A stretch of DNA of 64,000 bases, taken from NCBI GenBank assembly GCA_002348365.1, contig DEBC01000089.1:1-64000 (forward strand), written 5' to 3'. This document shows, piece by piece, positions 34,753 to 43,206 of this stretch (positions within the stretch are counted from its first letter, which is position 1; each line of letters begins with the position of its first letter). Made by a program: the position numbers and the translations under genes. This DNA comes from Alphaproteobacteria bacterium UBA2966 (GTDB taxonomy: Bacteria > Pseudomonadota > Alphaproteobacteria > UBA2966). The notes beneath the pieces are model-generated. The model saw only the letters and a program-made list of their open reading frames with translations. It did no database searches and had not been told where the DNA came from.

Positions 34753-35172
34753 ATGAAAGTCGATGGTGGATGTCACTGCGGCCATCTCACGTATGAGGCG
34801 GAGATTGACGAGTCTATCGTGACGGTGTGCCATTGCACCGACTGCCAAAACCTTGCGGGCACCCCGTTTCGCGTGACCGCCCACAGTTTCGAGGGTTCTT
34901 TTACTCTACTGACGGGCAAGCCGAAGGAATACGTAAAGACCGGAGGAAGCGGAAATCCCCGCATACAGGCCTTCTGTGCCGAATGCGGGTCACAGATTTA
35001 TTCGACGTCCGTGGGTGAAGGCCCCAAGGTTTACAATCTTCGTGTGGGCACAATTCGCCAGCGCGACAGTCTCGTGCCAACCCGACAGATATGGGCTCGG
35101 TCGGCGCATCACTGGATCGATAATCTCTCATCGGTTCCAATGTATCAGGAAGGCCCTCCTCAACCCCGCTAG
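34753..35172 (+). CDS. GFA (glutathione-dependent formaldehyde-activating) family protein, copy 1
   Basis: The 139-residue product has the GFA/Mss4 zinc fold: GGCHCGHLTYEAE, CHCTDCQ and FCAECGSQIYST, giving the usual Cys-rich ligand set. GFA proteins bind zinc and in some cases glutathione-formaldehyde adducts, though most members have no proven activity. CCGAGGGGA precedes the ATG. A near-identical architecture paralogue follows. Its TAG stop lies inside the 14-bp palindrome at 35164. Confidence 0.88.
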   Translation: MKVDGGCHCGHLTYEAEIDESIVTVCHCTDCQNLAGTPFRVTAHSFEGSFTLLTGKPKEYVKTGGSGNPRIQAFCAECGSQIYSTSVGEGPKVYNLRVGTIRQRDSLVPTRQIWARSAHHWIDNLSSVPMYQEGPPQPR

Positions 35173-35177
35173 CGGGG
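35164..35177. repeat. 14-bp perfect palindrome at the end of GFA copy 1
   Basis: CCCCGCTAGCGGGG is exactly self-complementary and spans the TAG stop of the first GFA gene. It may form a small hairpin between the two GFA genes, or be incidental. Confidence 0.6.
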
Positions 35178-35212
35178 CACACGTAATGTCGAATGCACAG
35201 AAGGTCCAGATC

Positions 35213-35653
35213 ATGAAAATTGACGGTGCCTGTCACTGCGGTGACCTCACCTATGAGGCGGAACTCAACCTCGAACAGGTCCTGGTCTGTCACTGCACTG
35301 ACTGTCAGGCCATGTCGGCCACCGCGTTTCGCGTCGTCGCGCGTAGCAAGCCCGACACGCTGACGTTGCTTACCGGAAATCCCAGTACGTACAGCAAGAT
35401 TGGAACGAGCGGGGCGGAGCGCGTGCTGTCTTTCTGCCCCCGTTGTGGAACCAATGTTTTTTCGACAACAGCGGGCGATGGCCCGAAGGTCCATTCAATT
35501 CGCACGGGATCAATCCGCCAGCGCGCCGAACTCGTTCCAGTGGCACAAATGTGGACGCGGTCCGGACAACCCTGGGTGGACAGTCTCTCATCGATCCCGA
35601 AATTGGAGGAGGCTTACGGACCTCCTGGCGGGATCACCACCTATGATCGGTAG
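35213..35653 (+). CDS. GFA family protein, copy 2
   Basis: A 146-residue paralogue of the preceding gene: DGACHCGDLTYEAEL, CHCTDCQAMSATAFRV and FCPRCGTNVFSTT keep the zinc ligands. ATG 35213 (AGAAGG upstream) matches the paralogue's length; upstream in-frame ATGs are at 35186 and, inside copy 1, at 34976. The two copies share the invariant core but differ at many positions, so the duplication is old. Its stop overlaps the LysR fragment on the other strand. Confidence 0.87.
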   Translation: MKIDGACHCGDLTYEAELNLEQVLVCHCTDCQAMSATAFRVVARSKPDTLTLLTGNPSTYSKIGTSGAERVLSFCPRCGTNVFSTTAGDGPKVHSIRTGSIRQRAELVPVAQMWTRSGQPWVDSLSSIPKLEEAYGPPGGITTYDR

Positions 35654-35949
35654 TTCAAGGAAGGCTCGCGGCGCAACTGTTTCACGAGGAAATCCACGAT
35701 CGCGCGGATGCGGGCGGAGGCATTATCCGGTTCCTTGTGCACGACATGCACAGGCACGGCAGGCGGGGCGGTCTCGTCGAGCACAAGTTCGAGCTCTCCC
35801 AATTCGAGTTGCGGTGCAATCATGTAGGAGAGCACGCGGGTGATGCCTCGCCCCGCCACGGCGACGTGCTCAATTATCGGGAACGCTCGGGACCCGGTTG
35901 CAGTGAGGCGTGTAGCTAGACCCCCGTTCTTTCGCGAGTCAGTAGACAA
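35641..35949 (-). pseudogene. Truncated LysR-family regulator, C-terminal fragment
   Basis: About 103 codons match only the end of a LysR effector-binding domain: AVAGRGITRVLSYMIAPQL, ELELVLDETAPPAVPVHVVH and ARIRAIVDFLVKQLRRE. The N-terminal helix-turn-helix and most of the effector domain are absent; nrdJ begins 21 bases away. The nominal start is TTG. Such regulators usually sit next to their target, so it may once have controlled one of the adjacent oxidoreductases. It ends with TAG, overlapping the second GFA gene by 13 bases. Confidence 0.8.
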
Positions 35950-35970
35950 GTAACCCGCAACTGGGAACGC

Positions 35971-38295
35971 CTAGCTGCACTTCGAATAGCCGCACGACGT
36001 GCACGTATCGCAGTTTTCCATTCGGATGACACTCGGCTGGGCACAGCGTGGGCAGGGCCGAAACCCCGGGGTTTCCGAATCACTGCCACCCGCTGCAGCG
36101 GCGAGTTTCAGCTTTTCCACATTGGCGCCGGGTTCGGGCTGCTGGATGAATCCAATTTCGACGAGGTGCTGCTCGATCACTTCGCCGATCGCCGCGAGCA
36201 GGGACGGGATGTAGCGCCCGCCCATCCAGTGACCGCCGCGTGGGTCGAACACCGCCTTCAATTCGTCGACCACGAAGGAGACATCGCCGCCACGTCGGAA
36301 TACGGCGGAGATCATGCGTGTCAGAGCAACGGTCCATGCGTAGTGCTCGGTATTCTTTGAGTTGATGAACACCTCGAACGGTCGACGTCGTCCGTCCATG
36401 ACGACGTCATTGATTGTGATGTACATGGCGTGGTCACTTTCCGGCCAGCGAACCTTGTAGGTCGCACCGGGCAAAACCTCGGGCCGGTCGAGCGGCTTGG
36501 TCATGTAGACCACGCCACCGGCTTCGTAAATGTCCTGTGGCCGCGCCTGGGGTTCCTCGAGAGGAAGTTCCACCTGAGTGTCCGTCGCCTCTTCCTGCGG
36601 GCTCGCTTGAAGCACGGCACCGGTGACGTCGTTTGGTCGGTAGGTCGTGCAGCCCTTACATCCCGATTCATAGGCTTCGATGTAAACGTTTTTGAACGAG
36701 TCGAAGGGAATACCTTCCGGGACGTTGATCGTCTTGGAGACCGCCGAATCGATATATTTCTGAACGGCTGCCTGCATACGAACGTGATCAGATGGCGTCA
36801 GATTCTGGGCATCAACGAAGGCGTCGGTGAGCGGCGCCGTTTCACCGTACTCTTGTCGATAGAGCCGGAAGGCATAGTCGTTGACCTGTTCTTCCCGTCG
36901 GGTCCCATCGGGCATCAGGACATTGCGGGTGTATGAGAAACTGAACACCGGTTCCAGGCCCGATGAAACATTGTTGGCGACAATCGAAATTGTTCCGGTT
37001 GGCGCCACAGAAGTGAGGAGGGCGTTGCGGATTCCCTTCGCGGCGATCGCTTCGCGGACGTCTTCGTCGAGGACGGCGACGCTCTCCGACTCCAGGTAGC
37101 GGTCACGGTCGAACAAAGGAAAAGCGTCTTTTTCTTCTGCCAATTCGGTTGATGCGAGATACGCGGCACGTCGCAGTGCCGCCAACCAGGTTTCCGTCAA
37201 GGCAACGGCACGTTCCCCGCCATACCGGGCGCCACACATGATCAGTGCGTCGGCAAGTCCGGTCACACCCAGACCAATTCGGCGCTTGGCCTTCGCCTCG
37301 TGGTCTTGCTGCGGGAGGGGGAAGCGCGAGCTGTCAATCGCATTGTCGAGCATTCGCACGGCGACCGCGACGAGGTCACTCAGGTCGTCGATGTCGATCT
37401 CCGCTTCCGGGGTGAATGGGGCCTTCACCAGGGCAGCAAGGTTGATCGATCCCAGAAGGCAGGCACCATACGGCGGTAGAGGTTGTTCGCCGCAGGGATT
37501 GGTGGCGCTGATGGTTTCCGTATAGTTGAGATTGTTGGCGCGGTTGATCCGATCGATAAAAATTACGCCTGGTTCTGCAAAGGCATATGTCGCGCGCATG
37601 ATCTTGTCCCAGAGCTCGCGCGCCGGCAGGCTCTTGTAGCAGGTTCCGCCGAACTCCAGCTCCCAGGGTCGATCATCCTTCACCGCGGCCATGAAATCAT
37701 CAGTGACCAGGACCGATAGATTGAACATGCGCAGGCGGCCCGCATCCCGTTTGGCTTCGATGAAATCTTCAATGTCGGGGTGATCGCAGCGCATGGTCGC
37801 CATCATGGCGCCACGCCGATGTCCGGCACTCATTATGGTGCGACACATGGCGTCCCAGACGTCCATGAAGGTGAGGGGGCCAGAAGCATCTGCACCCACA
37901 CCTTTGACCGCCGCTCCCTTCGGCCTCAGTGTCGAAAAGTCGTATCCGATGCCGCCGCCCTGCTGCATCGTCAGCGCCGCTTCCTTCAAATTTTCGAAAA
38001 TCCCCGACATGTCGTCAGGAATGGTGCCCATTACAAAACAGTTGAACAGCGTGACGTCGCGCTCGGTGCCTGCGCCGGCCAGAATTCGTCCAGCAGGCAG
38101 GAACTTGAATCCCTCCAATGCCGCGTAGAACTTGTCCTGCCAGGTTTCGGGAGTAGCCTCGACTGCAGCCAGGGCGTTGGCCACGCGGCGCCACGATTCC
38201 TCAAGGGTCTTGTCGAGAGGTGTGCCGTCAGCCGCCTTGAAGCGGTACTTCATGTCCCAGATCTGTTGCGAGATGGGTTCGATAACAGTCGTCAT
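35971..38295 (-). CDS. nrdJ: Adenosylcobalamin-dependent (class II) ribonucleotide reductase
   Basis: A 774-residue NrdJ. Catalytic features: LFNCFVMGTIPDD near residue 85-100, NPCGEQPLPPYGACLLGSINL and a C-terminal Cys-rich zinc tail CPRCAQPSVIRMENC ending CTSCGYSKCS. It reduces ribonucleoside diphosphates to deoxy forms using AdoCbl and works with or without oxygen. ATG 38295 is preceded by AGGGAAG, better than an upstream start at 38388. The promoter should lie in 38296-38715. A PduO-type adenosyltransferase at 54402 could supply the cofactor. Confidence 0.93.
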   Translation of the reverse strand: MTTVIEPISQQIWDMKYRFKAADGTPLDKTLEESWRRVANALAAVEATPETWQDKFYAALEGFKFLPAGRILAGAGTERDVTLFNCFVMGTIPDDMSGIFENLKEAALTMQQGGGIGYDFSTLRPKGAAVKGVGADASGPLTFMDVWDAMCRTIMSAGHRRGAMMATMRCDHPDIEDFIEAKRDAGRLRMFNLSVLVTDDFMAAVKDDRPWELEFGGTCYKSLPARELWDKIMRATYAFAEPGVIFIDRINRANNLNYTETISATNPCGEQPLPPYGACLLGSINLAALVKAPFTPEAEIDIDDLSDLVAVAVRMLDNAIDSSRFPLPQQDHEAKAKRRIGLGVTGLADALIMCGARYGGERAVALTETWLAALRRAAYLASTELAEEKDAFPLFDRDRYLESESVAVLDEDVREAIAAKGIRNALLTSVAPTGTISIVANNVSSGLEPVFSFSYTRNVLMPDGTRREEQVNDYAFRLYRQEYGETAPLTDAFVDAQNLTPSDHVRMQAAVQKYIDSAVSKTINVPEGIPFDSFKNVYIEAYESGCKGCTTYRPNDVTGAVLQASPQEEATDTQVELPLEEPQARPQDIYEAGGVVYMTKPLDRPEVLPGATYKVRWPESDHAMYITINDVVMDGRRRPFEVFINSKNTEHYAWTVALTRMISAVFRRGGDVSFVVDELKAVFDPRGGHWMGGRYIPSLLAAIGEVIEQHLVEIGFIQQPEPGANVEKLKLAAAAGGSDSETPGFRPCPRCAQPSVIRMENCDTCTSCGYSKCS

Positions 38296-38715
38296 CGGGC
38301 TTCCCTGAACCTCAGGCCGCGGGTTTGTGCCGACACAAGAGTTTTGCGACCCACACCGGCGCCGTGCGAACAGAGTGGAATGGCACAAACCGAAAAGATA
38401 AATGGCTTGGACGGACGCATCACTGAATGGTCCGATTACCTTAGAAGTGTAGTACCGCGTGGTGCGCTGGTCAAACTTTTGTTCATGTTATGTTTCCACA
38501 TCCATTTTGATGCTTAACATATTGATTTAATTCAATATAATATGTTTTCCCGACAATTTAAGTGCCCATATATCCACAAGGGTACAGAAGTACACAATCT
38601 ATCCGCAGATTTATCAACAGGTTCCAGGTTCGGCTGTTCGAGACATTTCGATCGGTCGTGGATCCGTAAAGACGTTGGATTGGAATTACGGTCCGCGATC
38701 GCTCCGTGTTCTGGA
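38296..38715 (-). promoter_or_regulatory. nrdJ: nrdJ upstream region with an FNR-like palindrome
   Basis: 420 bases without a gene, locally AT-rich around 38505-38550. It contains TTGATTTAATTCAA at 38522-38535, one mismatch from the FNR/CRP-family consensus TTGAT-N4-ATCAA. Three sequences one mismatch from the DnaA box also occur: GTTTCCACA (38492-38500), ATATCCACA (38570-38578) and TTATCAACA (38611-38619). No cobalamin riboswitch or clear NrdR box pair was recognised. Regulation by oxygen and replication state is plausible but untested. Confidence 0.4.
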
Positions 38716-39432
38716 CTAATGATGGGCCTCGCTCTCCAAAGCGTCCGTCGCTGTTTCGATTCTGGATTCCAGTTCGTTCAGGAAGGGTTCACGCTCCAGG
38801 CCCGGTTCGATTGGCGGGAGAAACTCAACGATAATCGTGCCGGGCTTGCGCGTCAGCGACCGCCGCGGCCAGAACAGTCCGGAATTGAGTGCGACGGGCA
38901 CGACAGGCAGGTTCAGCCCGCGGTAGAGCGCGACGACACCGGGCTGGTAAGGCTCTCGGGTTCCAGGTGCCGTTCGTGTCCCCTGGGGGAAGATTATAAT
39001 GGGTTGGTTTTGGTGGACTGCCCGTTTTGCGGATCGAATCATCGCCTTCAAGGCGCTTGCACCTCCACCTCTATTGATCGGGATCATGCCCGCCTTAAGC
39101 GAATACCAGCCGTAGAAGGGTAACCACAGCAATTCGCTCTTCATGACCACTGCCGGATCGTCAACTATCACGTGCCAAATCAGGGTGTCCCAGGCCGACT
39201 GATGTTTAGATGCAATGATCGCACATCCACGATCGAGGTGCTCGCGTCCCCGTACTTCAAGCTTGATACCCGCAATCGAGTGTATCAGCCATAGCACGCC
39301 ATTGGCCCAGAAGGTTTGACAACGCACCGTGACCTTCCGGTCGAGCATGAGTACCGGTAGACATATGACGAGCATGAACGTCGTCCAGGCATAGAACGTG
39401 GCGTTGAATAGCGACGAGCGGACAGCGATCAC
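38716..39432 (-). CDS. plsC: 1-acyl-sn-glycerol-3-phosphate acyltransferase (PlsC)
   Basis: A 238-residue membrane acyltransferase. Motif I is SKHQSAWDT (HxxxxD catalytic pair), motif III is IFPQGTRTAPGT with Gln where Glu is usual, and motif IV is NLPVVPVAL. The N-terminus holds a hydrophobic segment (FMLVICLPVLMLD). It makes phosphatidic acid in the membrane. GTG 39432 is preferred because it makes a GTGA overlap with the stop of ydcF; the frame extends upstream to 39549 inside ydcF. Ends just before the nrdJ promoter region. Confidence 0.87.
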   Translation of the reverse strand: MIAVRSSLFNATFYAWTTFMLVICLPVLMLDRKVTVRCQTFWANGVLWLIHSIAGIKLEVRGREHLDRGCAIIASKHQSAWDTLIWHVIVDDPAVVMKSELLWLPFYGWYSLKAGMIPINRGGGASALKAMIRSAKRAVHQNQPIIIFPQGTRTAPGTREPYQPGVVALYRGLNLPVVPVALNSGLFWPRRSLTRKPGTIIVEFLPPIEPGLEREPFLNELESRIETATDALESEAHH

Positions 39433-40061
39433 GCGTCCGTGCTCGACCGATCTCTGGAACTGCCCAAGAATGTCATCCAGGCTAGGCTCAGAAGGTATTT
39501 GCTGTACTCCGTGGCGATCAGACTTGTCGTACCCGGCCACCGCCACCATTGGGACAGTTTAACGTGTGCAGGAAATACTGGATGCTCGATCAGCAGTACA
39601 CCGGGCATGACACGACGAAATTCCAGAAGGCTGCGAGGCATGTGATATGCGGCCGTCACAACGCGCAGGGACCGGTATCCCTCTTCGGTCGCCCAGCGCG
39701 AGGTTTCGGATGCATTCCCTGCGGTGTTCTCGGCTGCTTTGCCGAGAACCACACAGCATTCGAACATCTCCGGTTCGCGCTTCAGCAAACGCTGCAACTG
39801 GGTGACGGAGGTTAACTGGTGGACGCCGGAGACGAATAGCTTCTTGGCTTTGCCGGCAGCCAGGATGTCGAGACCCGAGGCCAGTCGGTCACTTCCCCCT
39901 GTCAGGACAACAACACCATCGGTAACACTGGTTGGATCCTCAACATCGTGAGGGAGGCCGGTCGCGAACCACATGAAACCGCCCAGCCAGATCAGGGCGG
40001 CAACCACCATGAGAACGGTTGTGGCACGCAGGATCGAGCGACGTCGTTCCCGGGATCTCAT
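39429..40061 (-). CDS. YdcF family protein (DUF218)
   Basis: A 210-residue protein with a basic N-terminus and one hydrophobic segment (ATTVLMVVAALIWLGGFMWF), then the DUF218 fold: DGVVVLTGGSDRLASGLDILA, KLFVSGVHQ and GKAAENTAGNASETSRWATEE, with VTAAYHMPRSLLEFRR. Members are thought to act in envelope metabolism. The ATG at 40061 overlaps the stop of the HAD phosphatase (ATGA), so the two are coupled; the frame extends upstream but with no family features. Confidence 0.85.
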   Translation of the reverse strand: MRSRERRRSILRATTVLMVVAALIWLGGFMWFATGLPHDVEDPTSVTDGVVVLTGGSDRLASGLDILAAGKAKKLFVSGVHQLTSVTQLQRLLKREPEMFECCVVLGKAAENTAGNASETSRWATEEGYRSLRVVTAAYHMPRSLLEFRRVMPGVLLIEHPVFPAHVKLSQWWRWPGTTSLIATEYSKYLLSLAWMTFLGSSRDRSSTDA

Positions 40062-40603
40062 GGATCGTTCCCTAACAGCATGTCCACGGCGCCTCGTAGA
40101 TTCTCGTAAACCGCGACGGGCAGGATATCCGGGGCCAGACCATCCGCTTGAGTGGCAGCGCCGTTTCCGGTTCTTACCAGGATGCGCCGGCATCCGGCTG
40201 ATGCAGCAGCCTGGAGGTCACGCAGCGAATCACCAATCATTGGAGTTTCGTCTGCGACACTACGGAACTGCGACATGGCTTCGCGCAGCATCCCTGCACC
40301 AGGCTTGCGCCGATCCGTGGCTGCCCACGGAGGATCGGTGCAGGCGTAGATTTCGTCGAGGTGCCCACCTTCTTTTGCGAGTTCGGTGCGCAATGCGTCG
40401 TGAATGCGGTCGAGCATGTCCTGCGGGATTATGCCGCGCCCGACGACGGACTGATTGGTGATGAGGACGACCCGATGTCCGGCGCCATTCAGGTCAGCAA
40501 CCGCCTTGGCTGAACCCTCAATCATAACCAGTTCGCCCGGATTCTTGACGAAATCTCCACGTTCTTCGTTGAGAACGCCGTCGCGATCGAGCAGCACGAG
40601 CAT
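40058..40603 (-). CDS. HAD-IIIA phosphatase, D-glycero-D-manno-heptose 1,7-bisphosphate phosphatase-like
   Basis: A 181-residue HAD phosphatase: LLDRDGVLNEERGDF (DxD nucleophile), VVLITNQSVVGRG, RRKPGAGML (Lys) and MIGDSLRDLQAAASAG (acid). This is the GmhB pattern, removing the 7-phosphate in heptose synthesis. However, the GmhB zinc loop is absent: ACTDPPWAATDRRKP retains only one Cys, so it may use another substrate or lack the structural zinc. In the ftsE-ftsX-HAD-ydcF-plsC minus-strand set. Confidence 0.82.
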   Translation of the reverse strand: MLVLLDRDGVLNEERGDFVKNPGELVMIEGSAKAVADLNGAGHRVVLITNQSVVGRGIIPQDMLDRIHDALRTELAKEGGHLDEIYACTDPPWAATDRRKPGAGMLREAMSQFRSVADETPMIGDSLRDLQAAASAGCRRILVRTGNGAATQADGLAPDILPVAVYENLRGAVDMLLGNDP

Positions 40604-40627
40604 TGTCTTCTCCGCGAAGATTCCGTT

Positions 40628-41515
40628 TTACAGCATGCGCGAGAGATAGCGCATTACGGTAAAGCGAGCCGTGATTGACGCGATAACGGCGCCCGCCAGT
40701 GGCAACATGGCGAGACCGGCAACGAAAGGCGGGCTCCACCGAACTGCCGGTAACAGTGAGCCTTCGAGATCGCGGGCCAGGAGCCAAAGTCCCAGAACCG
40801 TGACGCCAGCGAGAAACAGCCCGAGCAGTCCACCCCATAAAGCAAGGGACACCGCTTTGCCCTGAAATTGTCGAGCGATGTACGTATCCCGGGCGCCAAT
40901 GAGGTGGAGAATCTCGATCACGTCGCGCTGCACAGCGAGCCCTGTTCGTGTGGCAAACATCACGGTGGCTCCGGCCGCCACTGCAATCAGTAGCACCACG
41001 AAAATGGCAATCAGTTCGGAAGTTCGTGCGAGACGCAGAACTTTTTGCAGCCAGATTTTATGATCATCGATCTGGGTACCTGGCACGGCGGTCTCTAACT
41101 GGCGGGTCAAAGCTGCCAAATCGATGGCGCTGTTCGGCTCGAGCGTCACGTCAATGAGGCGTGGGATGGGCAAATCCAGAGAAAGCAAGTCTTTGCCCAA
41201 CCAGGGCTCGATCAGGTGCGCAACTTCGTCCGGCGCCAGGGGTGTCGCTGACAATACGCCAGGCGTCGTGAGAATGACGCTCAGTGCAGCTTCGATTCGT
41301 GCGTCGGTCTCCGCATCGCCGCCGTCGACAGAAGGGTCGACGACAATGGTGATAGACCCCTTGAGACCTGTACTCCAGCGATCGATGACTTGCTCCAGGA
41401 CCATGGTGGCGGATAGAGCCAATCCGGCGAGGTAGACCATGAGGCCGATGATCCAGGGAAGGAATCGGCTGGTGCCATCCCGATTGGGAGCGAGATCGAC
41501 GCGTCGGGCGAACAT
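40628..41515 (-). CDS. ftsX: Cell division ABC transporter permease FtsX
   Basis: A 295-residue FtsX: an N-terminal helix (WIIGLMVYLAGLALSATMVL), a periplasmic domain containing ILTTPGVLSATPLAP, then three more helices with LLIAVAAGATVMFATRTGLA, the conserved cytoplasmic EILHLIGARDTYIARQFQGKA, and SLALWGGLLGLFLAGVTVLG. With FtsE it regulates peptidoglycan hydrolases at the division site. Its start abuts the ftsE stop. Confidence 0.92.
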   Translation of the reverse strand: MFARRVDLAPNRDGTSRFLPWIIGLMVYLAGLALSATMVLEQVIDRWSTGLKGSITIVVDPSVDGGDAETDARIEAALSVILTTPGVLSATPLAPDEVAHLIEPWLGKDLLSLDLPIPRLIDVTLEPNSAIDLAALTRQLETAVPGTQIDDHKIWLQKVLRLARTSELIAIFVVLLIAVAAGATVMFATRTGLAVQRDVIEILHLIGARDTYIARQFQGKAVSLALWGGLLGLFLAGVTVLGLWLLARDLEGSLLPAVRWSPPFVAGLAMLPLAGAVIASITARFTVMRYLSRML

Positions 41516-42223
41516 CTACTTCTTGCCTTTCGTGACATCCCAGCGAACCGAAAGGGTCCCCTTTTCAATGCGGAGTACGGGATGCTGATAGCGCTCGATG
41601 ATGCTGCGGTCATGCGTCGCCAGAACGACGGTCGTACCGATCTTGTTGAGTTCCTCGAACAACCGGAGAATGCGGCTGCCCTGTTCCTGATCGACGCTGC
41701 CGGTCGGTTCATCGGCAAGTAGCAGGCTGGGCCGGTTGATGACTGCACGTGCGATGGCCACCCGTTGCTTCTCTCCGTCGGAAAGTGTGCGGGGATGTGC
41801 GTCGAGGTGCTCGCCCAACCCGACCCAGGTCAGGAGCTCCGCGACGTGTTCCTGAATCGTCTCTCTGCGGGCCCCGGCGATTCGTAGCGGCAGCGCCACA
41901 TTGTCCAGGGTCGAAAGGTGGTCAAGAAGCTGGAAGTTCTGGAAAACGACGCCGATCCGGCGGCGCAGATTTGGCAGCTCCTCGCGAGGAGTTGTTGCCA
42001 CGTCATGATTGAAAATCGACACGCTGCCGTGCGACGGCTGGTGTGCCAGGTACATCAAGCGCAGCAGGGAGGACTTTCCAGCGCCGCTCGGCCCCGTCAA
42101 AAAATGATAGGAACCGGGTTCCAGATGAAAGGTGATGTCGCGCAACACTTCGGGTTCATCCCCGTAGCGCATACCGACATTCTCGAAACGGACCAAATGG
42201 TTCGCTCCCTCAAATTCGAACAT
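41516..42223 (-). CDS. ftsE: Cell division ATP-binding protein FtsE
   Basis: A 235-residue ABC ATPase. Walker A is GPSGAGKSSLLR, the Q-loop is FQNFQLL, the signature is LSDGEKQRVAIARA, Walker B is SLLLADEPTGSVD and the switch is LATHD. It pairs with FtsX. ATG 42223 is preferred over the in-frame TTG at 42232. Its start is divergent from the MJ0042 protein; the two genes are separated by about 129 bases. Confidence 0.93.
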   Translation of the reverse strand: MFEFEGANHLVRFENVGMRYGDEPEVLRDITFHLEPGSYHFLTGPSGAGKSSLLRLMYLAHQPSHGSVSIFNHDVATTPREELPNLRRRIGVVFQNFQLLDHLSTLDNVALPLRIAGARRETIQEHVAELLTWVGLGEHLDAHPRTLSDGEKQRVAIARAVINRPSLLLADEPTGSVDQEQGSRILRLFEELNKIGTTVVLATHDRSIIERYQHPVLRIEKGTLSVRWDVTKGKK

Positions 42224-42352
42224 ATCCGGCAATCAGCCAGAAAGTTAAGGATTCCATAGGGCTAACTCGGCGTCCAGTCGTGTCCGGGCAGCCTTGCTTG
42301 GTAATTCGCAAACGCATATAACGTAACTATTCCGGGGCTGCGGGATTGTGGA

Positions 42353-43153
42353 ATGATACTCACCTGCCCCTCGTGTGAGGCGCGCTTTAACATTAAACCC
42401 GAGGCCTTGCTGCCGAACGGTCGGTCCGTTCGCTGTAGCAAGTGCGCGCACACATGGAAAGAACTCCCCCCTCAGGACATGCCCAAGCGCGTGGTCGAGG
42501 AAGAGCCGGAACCCGTCATCCCGATTCCTGATAACTTCGACAGCGATCCTGACTACGAGGACGTGCGCGAAGAGACCGTCTCGGATGAAGCGGAAGAAAT
42601 CGAAGTCCCGAGCATCGAGAGCATCGAAGCGGACGCACCGAGCGAAGATGACTTCGAACTGCCCGCCTTTGCCCCGCGAACGCGTACCCGGCGCCAACAG
42701 CGCCAGGCCAAGAGCCGTGGCCCGATCTTCATGTGGGTGGGGATCGTGGCGGTGTTCGGCATTATATTTGGTGGCGGCTTTTTCGGTCGGGCCGCCATCA
42801 TCGACGTCTGGCCGCCGGCGTCCATGCTTTACGGCATGGTGGGACTCGGACAGGAGCCTGGATACGGCCTCGAACTACGCAATGTTTCTCCTGCGCAGGA
42901 ACGCGAGGGAGATACCGTGGTTCTGGTCATTAGCGGCGAAATCACCAACACGACGTCTCGCCCGCGGCCGGTACCCAAGCTCCAGGGCAAACTACTGGAC
43001 GCAAGTGAAAACGAAATCCACAGCTGGACTTTCTCAATGGCCGTGGACCAGCTTGCACCGGGCGAGTCGGGCTCATTCAACACGCGGGTACCGAACCCGC
43101 CCGAAGGGGCAAGTGGATTGGCAGTGACGTTCGTCGAAGGTCAGGAAGGCTGA
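42353..43153 (+). CDS. MJ0042-type zinc-finger, single-pass membrane protein (DUF3426-like)
   Basis: The 266-residue protein begins with a zinc ribbon LTCPSCEARFNIKPEALLPN ending VRCSKCAHTW (two CxxC pairs), then an acidic linker and a transmembrane segment GPIFMWVGIVAVFGIIFGGGFFG. The C-terminal half (LRNVSPAQEREGDTVVLVISGEITNT, LAVTFVEGQEG) matches DUF3426-type domains. Role unknown, commonly adjacent to ftsEX in alphaproteobacteria. Hpt follows after 53 bases on the same strand. Confidence 0.88.
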   Translation: MILTCPSCEARFNIKPEALLPNGRSVRCSKCAHTWKELPPQDMPKRVVEEEPEPVIPIPDNFDSDPDYEDVREETVSDEAEEIEVPSIESIEADAPSEDDFELPAFAPRTRTRRQQRQAKSRGPIFMWVGIVAVFGIIFGGGFFGRAAIIDVWPPASMLYGMVGLGQEPGYGLELRNVSPAQEREGDTVVLVISGEITNTTSRPRPVPKLQGKLLDASENEIHSWTFSMAVDQLAPGESGSFNTRVPNPPEGASGLAVTFVEGQEG

Positions 43154-43206
43154 ATCGCCTCCATGAGACTTTCATCTCGGGCGTTTCGCCTCAGGACACA
43201 TTCCCA

